DNA of 64,000 nucleotides from Cyanomargarita calcarea GSE-NOS-MK-12-04C (GTDB lineage Bacteria; Cyanobacteriota; Cyanobacteriia; Cyanobacteriales; Nostocaceae): positions 62,001 to 126,000 of the forward strand of contig JAHHGZ010000003.1 of assembly GCA_019359595.1 (NCBI GenBank), in the 5' to 3' direction. Made by a program: the position numbers and the translations under genes. Shown piece after piece: positions 58,627 to 64,000 of the stretch. The stretch's first letter is position 1. Every line of letters starts with the position of its first letter. The notes under the pieces are model-generated. The model did not search any database. It worked only from the letters and a program-made list of their open reading frames with translations, and was not told the origin of the DNA.

Positions 58627-59186
58627 AACAGCCCTGACGGGTAAGGGGGTTTTTGGCTGGGAAGAATATTGTTGAAGCTGATTTAGTGCAATGGTTACGG
58701 CGTTTTGGTGAGAGGTTGTTAGCTAGTGATGGGGAAAATCGGGAGTTAGCAGCGCGGATGGTGTGGTTAGGTGATATTGGTTTTGGGGTGTTGAGTGAGG
58801 TTGCAGGTGAGATTGGGAGGGAATTGTTGGGGAGAGAAGGGGAAGAAGAAGCAGAAGTTTGGTTTGAAAAGGGCGTGCAGCAGTTGGATGCGGAAGATTA
58901 TGAGGATAGTATCTTTCGAGCAAGCTATCAAAATTAAGCCCGATTACCATGATGCTTGGAGCAACCGGGGTAATGCGCTGCGTAAATTGGAACGATACGA
59001 GGAAGCGATCGCGTCCTATGACCAAGCAATCAAATTTAAACCTGATTTTTATCAAGCTTGGTGCAACCGAGGATTTACTCTTAATGAGCTAGAAAAATAT
59101 GAAGAAGCAATGAAAAATTTACCAAAACAGTTAAAACCAAATACAAAGTTCAGATACAACAAGACTGTGCCAGTCTCAGCGCCAGT

Positions 59187-59492
59187 TTGAGAATTATCGA
59201 AGAATTAACCAACACCGTCCGAGGAATAATCGAGATAGAACAAACCAAACGCGATCGCTCCTTGGAACGAACCTTTCAAGTATTAGTATTAGGTACAGCC
59301 TTTGGTGGTGGTGCGATCGTCTCTGGTGTCGTCACCCAACACATCGATAAACCCTTCGCACCAATGAATTGGAAATATTCATTCCATCCCATATTTTTAT
59401 TGCTATTTTGGAGTTTTTTAGCGACCGCAATCTTTGCTTTAGCTGCTTGGTGGTGTACTAAACCGAAACAAAACAGAAATCAGCAGGATTAA
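59187..59492 (+). pseudogene. C-terminal membrane domain remnant of a cyanobacterial effector-type protein, 101 aa
   Basis: The reading RIIEELTNTVRGIIEIEQTK, RDRSLERTFQVLVLGTAFGG and WWCTKPKQN corresponds to the paired transmembrane C-terminal domain of large cyanobacterial proteins. The same frame continues upstream as IQQDCASLSASL, so the start at 59187 is artificial and the first part of its gene is missing or fused to the TPR remnant. Confidence 0.6.
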
Positions 59493-59670
59493 GTTAAGCA
59501 ATTAGTCAGGAAATCAGATTGATAAGCAAAAGGAAGCGACGGAGGCGATCGCTTGTTACCGACTTTGATATTATTCCCATCAACTAACCCAGAAGTCCCG
59601 TAGCTTCGTTTTCCTGGTTGTTGCCCCATTGAGTGAGAAATTCGCAAATCAACCGACGCTTCAAGGGTTG

Positions 59671-59985
59671 CTAAGTCCAGTAGATGTGTAAACACAAAGC
59701 AACTTGTCCCCAGACATCGCAAAACATAAACCTTATTTTGCTCTCGACAGGTGCAGCAATCTCACCAAACTTCGACCCAACCCAGATAGCCCGTTGCCGT
59801 TTTTGAGGCATACCGTAGTCTGATGCAGTGAGTAACCATTTGGATCGGATGTAGTGTTCCTCGATTAGAGCGATAGCGAAGCGCCGACCTGTCGGTTCGC
59901 ATTCCCAGTAATTCCGGCAAATTTTTTCCACTCGATCGCAGGAACATTTTCCATCACGAACATAGATAAATTTAGCTCTACGCAA
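59671..59985 (-). pseudogene. Cytosine-C5 DNA methyltransferase remnant
   Basis: LLTASDYGMPQKRQRAIWVG is motif VIII of C5 methyltransferases (QRxR). The upstream part is frameshifted: FIYVRDGKCSCDRVEK stands where FVMENVPAIE-like motif VI is expected. A 31-bp dispersed repeat (59870-59900) is inserted between. No intact gene remains. Confidence 0.65.
59870..59900. repeat. Small dispersed repeat in the methyltransferase remnant
   Basis: A GCGATAGCGAAGCGCCGACC unit followed by TGTCGGTTCGC. It shares its right half with the repeat at 20915-20943 and contains CCGACC...GGTCGG-like pairing. Confidence 0.55.
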
Positions 59986-60290
59986 TTTTTCACAGCGATC
60001 GCACTCTCATAACGGACTTGCAAAAATTGCTATATTTTTATCACTTTCAAGTCTTGTAATAGTTGGCTTTACTAGATTTTGGCTAATGTAGATTTGGTAA
60101 ATAAAGTAAATAAGAGAATGGTTTTGAAGATGGAAGAAATGACATCTTCTCAACAGGAATCAGCAGCGAGCAAGATAGAGATAGAGGATGTAAAAAAAAA
60201 GAAGAAACAGAAAAAATCGAAAACTATGGGGAATTAATACTAGATGCGAGTTGTACACTTTTTTTATCTATTTTTGGGAAATTCCATATT

Positions 60291-61379
60291 TTGGGAATTT
60301 ATGATTATTCAAAATTATTCAAAACATATCTGGAAACTGGCGTATCTATCGACATCAAGGGACATTTCTCCGCAGTGTGGGGAATATTTCAGGGAGTACA
60401 GTCTGCAAATTCCGTTCGCCAGATGTTAGCGAGATTGCGGGAAACTGTTGACCGCCATATTTGGGTGAGAGGTTGCGGTATGGGCTTTGTGGGAAATGGC
60501 TCTACTTCAATGGGTTCACTTTTGGCAAGTCAACATGCTGCCACGAGAACAAATATTGCGTTGTTGTCCCAAGCTGACAATGCTGATTACAGCATCGATG
60601 AGAACTTTCAACCCGAATTCTTACAAACTTGGGCAAAGCGAGCTTGTATGATTAATGCTCAAATGCGGTGTTATCGGGAGTTTGTTCTTCAGGGTTTATC
60701 CGAAGACGGTTATCGGATTCTTGATGCGGACGATGTTGGGAAAGAGGAAGGCGATCGCGTTTTTGAGTCGGTTAAAGCAGCTTCGCAGGAATTATATGTG
60801 GAGGAGTGTCAGGCGATTGCACATGCCGAAAGCATCTCCGATACTGAATTCAAGAAACTTCAAGACAAAAAAGCCAAAACTAAAACTGAACGACATCAAG
60901 AGCGGAAAGCATTACTGAATGAGCGTTACGGGGTTGATGTGACACCCGAACTTGTTTGGAAAGGCGATGACAACTGGTATCCTAAACTGCGGTTGCATTA
61001 TTTTCTCACGATGGGACGGGAACATCTTGCAGAACGCGATGCCAAGAGGGCTAAATCGCAGATTGAGGTGGGCGATGGTCGAAGACCGGGCTTTGCCCAT
61101 CGCGCTGTTTGGAAGCCTGATTTTAATCGTGGGCAGTTATTACCTGCGGTGTTGTTGTTAGAGGAATTAAATATTCGTTACTTTCTTCAGCCAGGGATAA
61201 TGTTTCGCGGTTCTGATGTGAAGTTACAGAATTTGAAGGCTTTGGCTGTGAAGCATCGATATTTTATCCGCGACTATTTGAGGGTTTCGGTTTCTGAAGG
61301 GTTGAGTGAAATAGCGATCGCACAAGCATTACTCGGCAAATTGGGGTTGAAACTGACCTACATCGGGCGAAAAACTTAA
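60291..61379 (+). pseudogene. CyRepA1-type plasmid replication protein, C-terminal fragment, 362 aa
   Basis: VRQMLARLRETVDRHIWVRG, GNGSTSMGSLLASQHAATRT, NIALLSQADNAD and RACMINAQMRCYREFVLQGL match the C-terminal part of CyRepA1 family replication proteins of cyanobacterial plasmids, which are about 1,000 residues long. The N-terminal primase/helicase parts are absent; the frame opens only with TTG at 60291. The stop at 61379 runs into the Fur-like frame, suggesting a plasmid-derived fragment joined to the chromosome by recombination. Confidence 0.7.
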
Positions 61380-61437
61380 TGCAAAGGGACTGCGTTTAAC
61401 ACCTCAGCGTGAGAAGATTTACTTTATTTTTCAGAAC

Positions 61438-62139
61438 TTGCCCCCAGGAAACCATCTGAATGCAGAACAAATATGGGATTACTTAATCCAAGATGGAGAA
61501 AAAATCAGTTTGTCTACGGTTTATCGTAGTCTGAAACTAATGACCAGAATGGGAATTTTACGCGAATTAGAATTTGCAGAAGGGCATAAGAAATACGAGT
61601 TAAATGTCGAATCTGCTATTCATCATCATATTGTTTGTATTGTGTGTAATCAAACAATCGAGTTTGAAGATAATTTAGTCATTAAACAAAGCTTAAAGCA
61701 AGTCCAAGAATCTGGATTTAAGTTAGTTGACTGTCAGTTAATCCTTCATTCTATTTGTCCAGAAGCTGTAGAAATGGGATGGCCAGCATCTTTACCAGAA
61801 AACTGGTTGTGTTCTCGCTGTGTCAAGTCAAGTGTCATCAATCAAACCATTCACAAACCTATAAAAAAAATTAAGTTACGAATAGAGTTTAAAGGAGAAC
61901 GTGTTGCGTTATATGTACCAGACGAATTAAACCAAAGTGAGACTTTTAGGACTAATGCAAAATCAATTACAGGATGGAGATATTGTCGAAATGATTTTGG
62001 CTGGTATTATCCTTTGGATAAGGCTGTAGAAGCTCTAAATCATTTGTTTAGTTTATATGATACTGAACCCGAATTGGAAAATATAATAGCTTTGATTGAG
62101 CAGCAACGGGTAGAGGTTTGCATGGGTATTTCTAATTGA
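61438..62139 (+). CDS. Fur-family transcriptional regulator, N-terminus missing, 233 aa
   Basis: The homologous frame starts upstream of any start codon: from 61372 it reads KLNAKGLRLTPQREKIYFIF, the usual first helix of Fur proteins, with no ATG or GTG in frame. TTG 61438 (PPGNHLNAEQIWDYL) is the first possible start. The rest is conserved: SLSTVYRSLKLMTRMGILRE, KYELNVESAIHHHIVCIVC and the C-terminal CxxC (CSRC). An extra ~90-residue C-terminal region (FGWYYPLDKAVEALNHLFSL) is unusual. It lies upstream of iron-uptake genes. The 5' loss may have inactivated it. Confidence 0.65.
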   Translation: MPPGNHLNAEQIWDYLIQDGEKISLSTVYRSLKLMTRMGILRELEFAEGHKKYELNVESAIHHHIVCIVCNQTIEFEDNLVIKQSLKQVQESGFKLVDCQLILHSICPEAVEMGWPASLPENWLCSRCVKSSVINQTIHKPIKKIKLRIEFKGERVALYVPDELNQSETFRTNAKSITGWRYCRNDFGWYYPLDKAVEALNHLFSLYDTEPELENIIALIEQQRVEVCMGISN

Positions 62140-62171
62140 TTGCTCAAGTTCAGTCATCTTCAAAATTAGTT

Positions 62172-62630
62172 TCACTTCTTGCCAGTAACTACAGGAGGAA
62201 TTGAGGCAAAAATAGCTGATTGTAAAAGTTTAGGAAACTTTTTCCAAGCTATATTACCTTTACGGCTTTTAATATACATTTGCATAAATTCTAATAATGC
62301 TTCCGGACTTTCATCCGTTGGCAGATTCACAAAAAGATAGGTGGGTTTGTCTGGGCTTGATATGGAGGCTACACAACCTTGACTGCAAGCCCATAAGCAT
62401 TCAACAGGTTTAATTTCTAAGTCTTCAGATGTCAAATCTTTGCTGCGTAAACTGTTCAATTTGTCAAGTAAGATAGTGCCGTCGGAGAGTTGATTTTTTG
62501 GTCTTTCTTCGGAGGAGCGATGGCAGGATTTACAGACGAAGAGGGTGGGTTTGGTTGTGGAGCGAGGATGTGTTGAGTTGGTGTTTTTCGGAGAAATCAA
62601 TGACTTTATGGATGCCAATAGTTTTTTCAT
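62172..62630 (-). CDS. DUF1636 metal-binding protein ((2Fe-2S)-ferredoxin-like), 152 aa
   Basis: The DUF1636 pattern is clear: LFVCKSCHRSSEERP ... VECLWACSQGCVASISS, four Cys arranged as in thioredoxin-like [2Fe-2S] ferredoxins, and LFVNLPTDESPEALLEFMQM. Members often neighbour TonB-dependent receptors and iron or cobalamin uptake genes, as here. Probable role in metal homeostasis. Confidence 0.75.
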   Translation of the reverse strand: MKKLLASIKSLISPKNTNSTHPRSTTKPTLFVCKSCHRSSEERPKNQLSDGTILLDKLNSLRSKDLTSEDLEIKPVECLWACSQGCVASISSPDKPTYLFVNLPTDESPEALLEFMQMYIKSRKGNIAWKKFPKLLQSAIFASIPPVVTGKK

Positions 62631-62802
62631 AATTTTAGAATTCTGGTTTATGTTTGATAATATAGTTTACGTCAACTCAAAATTAACAGGTTTGTATAGC
62701 TTTTAAAAATTCTCAGAAATGTGTATGATTGTTTAATCAGTTTAACGACACCGAATACGAAAAACTTAGGATTGTGATTACCTTTTAATAAAAGCAGAGA
62801 TT

Positions 62803-63753
62803 TTATTTATCTACTGGCAAATACTTAAATAGATCGTCTAGTATCTTATTGACACCGGAAAGTCCATTGCCAGTCCAAATGTCTGGATCAACTATATACA
62901 CCTGACCATTCTGGACTGCTTTTAATGAGGAAATCAAAGGATTTTCTAAATAAAATGAAGAAGACTTATAATCCGCATTAACAATAAACAGAATATCAGC
63001 ATCATATTTATGAATTTCTTCAATACTAAAAATATTGCTAGTGGACGCTGTTGTTTTGTGACGTAAGCCAATATCAGTAAAAATTTGGGCGCAGGTTGAC
63101 TGATCTGCCATTGAAGAAAAAGTTCCGTGATAGTAGAAAATAGTAGCAATATTAACCTTATTTAACTTTTCACCTAATCGTGATTGTAGTCGCTTGATCC
63201 GGTTTTGGTATTGAGTGAGAGCTTCTTCTGCATTTTTTTCTCGATCCAATAGTTGAGCAATATGCAGAAAACTTTTTTTAAAGTAGTCATCATAGTTAAC
63301 TATAACTGTAGGTGCGATCGCAGATAGTAGCTTATAAATTTTTTCGTGAAAAATATCTAGCCCTAGAATCAAATCTGGTTTGAGCATGACAATTTTTTCT
63401 AAAGAAGGACTGTTTGGCTCTCCAACATTTTCGATCCCTTCAACTTCTCCTAGAGATAAACCAGAAGTCGATGTTTTGCCTGCTTTTTCATTATAAATAG
63501 CTATAGCAGTCGGTTTGACTCCGATATTTATCAAGGGGTCTGCTAAATATCGAGAATCTAAAGCAATAACGCGCTGCGGTTCGATAGGAATACAGGTTTT
63601 ACCTAACTTGTGTTGAACAAATCGGCACTCGGAAGTAGATACCAAGGGAAGATCGAGTTTTTGATTAACTCGATTATTACAAGCTGTAATTAAAATAAAG
63701 GATAAAGCCATTAAAATAAATGACTTTATCAGTATATGAATTAATCTATTCAT
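62803..63753 (-). CDS. Iron-siderophore ABC transporter substrate-binding lipoprotein, 316 aa
   Basis: Start ATG 63753 (MNRLIHILIKSFILMALSFI) gives a lipoprotein signal with lipobox LITAC. The FecB/FhuD-type fold is seen in PQRVIALDSRYLADPLINIG, LSLGEVEGIENVGEPNSPSL, EKIVMLKPDLILGLD and AQLLDREKNAEEALTQYQNR. The in-frame start at 63816 would precede the signal peptide. It should deliver ferric siderophore from the TonB receptor encoded upstream (63804 on) to an inner-membrane permease not in the window. Confidence 0.88.
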   Translation of the reverse strand: MNRLIHILIKSFILMALSFILITACNNRVNQKLDLPLVSTSECRFVQHKLGKTCIPIEPQRVIALDSRYLADPLINIGVKPTAIAIYNEKAGKTSTSGLSLGEVEGIENVGEPNSPSLEKIVMLKPDLILGLDIFHEKIYKLLSAIAPTVIVNYDDYFKKSFLHIAQLLDREKNAEEALTQYQNRIKRLQSRLGEKLNKVNIATIFYYHGTFSSMADQSTCAQIFTDIGLRHKTTASTSNIFSIEEIHKYDADILFIVNADYKSSSFYLENPLISSLKAVQNGQVYIVDPDIWTGNGLSGVNKILDDLFKYLPVDK

Positions 63754-63803
63754 CACTAACTTGTATACATCATCCGCAAAATGGTAATCTAACAAAAAAA
63801 CAC

Positions 63804-64000
63804 TTAAAATTCCCAACTAATGGAGCCAGTAACGGTAAAAGGTTCAGTTCTCTGGACATAAGCGCTGCTGTAGGCGAATGCGGGAGCATCTATATCAAAT
63901 AAGTTACGCAGATTGATCGCTGCCTTAAACCCATCCCCCCGATAGAAAAGAGCTGCATCTGTACGAAAATAATCTTTCAGGGTCAGCGAATTGCTTAGAT
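63804..64000 (-). CDS. TonB-dependent siderophore receptor, 3' part
   Basis: Minus-strand frame from the right edge to TAA 63806-63804: LTLKDYFRTDAALFYRGDGF, KAAINLRNLFDIDA and the terminal TVTGSISWEF with the C-terminal aromatic residue, typical of the last strands of a TonB-dependent receptor beta-barrel (FhuA/FpvA-like). It is 50 bp upstream of the binding-protein gene in the same direction, forming an iron uptake unit. Confidence 0.88.
   Translation of the reverse strand, partial: LSNSLTLKDYFRTDAALFYRGDGFKAAINLRNLFDIDAPAFAYSSAYVQRTEPFTVTGSISWEF

Larger units (their letters stand above)
57452..58636 (+). mobile_element. ISAs1-like insertion sequence, 1,185 bp
   Basis: Terminal inverted repeats CAGGGCTGTTTCATTCC (57452-57468) and its complement at the right end (58620-58636) match over 17 bp. 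Direct repeats ACGGGTAAGG (57442-57451 and 58637-58646) are a 10-bp target duplication, within the usual 8-10 bp of ISAs1. It carries one transposase gene, now disrupted. Confidence 0.9.
57371..59190 (+). pseudogene. TPR protein gene, disrupted by an IS and a frameshift
   Basis: With the IS and one target copy removed, the frame reads VAFLQLLAGVNEEGWSRGRV then RGFLAGKNIVEADLVQWLRR, typical of the N-terminal region of large cyanobacterial TPR proteins. After the IS it continues to DAEDYEDSI, shifts frame near 58,912 and resumes SFEQAIKIKPDYHDAWSNRG and TPR repeats to 59,190. A 5' start was not found after the TGA at 57,370. Confidence 0.7.

Noticed and set aside
60118-60237. 39-residue Lys-rich frame before the CyRepA1 remnant
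   Set aside because: Low complexity and within decayed DNA; could be a scrap of a plasmid gene but not supportable.

Overview
The window comes from a filamentous, probably heterocyst-forming cyanobacterium. HIP1 octamers (GCGATCGC) are frequent, there are short dispersed repeats of cyanobacterial type, the hyp operon has the extended Nostoc-type layout, and a plasmid replication remnant matches the cyanobacterial CyRepA1 family. No rRNA and no complete tRNA was seen.

Positions 1 to about 32,545 are the right part of a phage-like or phage-plasmid element whose left end is outside the window. It carries a P2-type tail protein, a tape-measure protein, a baseplate-hub protein with two wall-degrading domains, several antirepressor-like proteins, an intein-bearing SF2 helicase, a stand-alone GGDEF protein, small HNH and GIY-YIG nucleases, a VirD4/FtsK-like ATPase with membrane partners, a string of microproteins, a cytosine-C5/adenine-N6 methyltransferase fusion, and a replication module (initiator, DnaB-type helicase, primase-polymerase) next to an XRE repressor. 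Seven hairpins built on GACGGATA/TATCCGTC punctuate this region and none was seen outside it. Four 45-47 nt tRNA-like minihelices (acceptor-like stem plus T-arm-like hairpin) lie in front of genes of its minus-strand operons. The element ends inside a luciferase-like monooxygenase gene, of which only the 3' part follows at 32,545-33,246.

From 33.2 to 47 kb are a small protein coupled to the monooxygenase, a PIN-domain toxin-antitoxin pair, and a polymorphic-toxin-like locus: a 3,148-residue surface protein (Calx-beta, cadherin-like, RHS/YD, von Willebrand D, Ig-like, DUF4114), then a Hint plus GIY-YIG nuclease protein and a candidate immunity protein.

From 47.1 to 56.5 kb is a complete minus-strand [NiFe]-hydrogenase maturation operon: TPR protein, two small membrane proteins, NHL-repeat protein, hypF, hypC, hypD, hypE, hypA, hypB. 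Divergent to it at 57,289 are only the first ~18 codons of hupS, the uptake hydrogenase small subunit, broken at a short palindrome.

From 57.3 to 61.4 kb the DNA is decayed: an ISAs1-like insertion sequence with 10-bp target duplications inside a TPR pseudogene, a methyltransferase remnant and a CyRepA1 remnant. From 61.4 kb an iron-related group follows: a Fur-family gene lacking its 5' end, a DUF1636 protein, a siderophore-binding lipoprotein and the 3' end of a TonB-dependent receptor.
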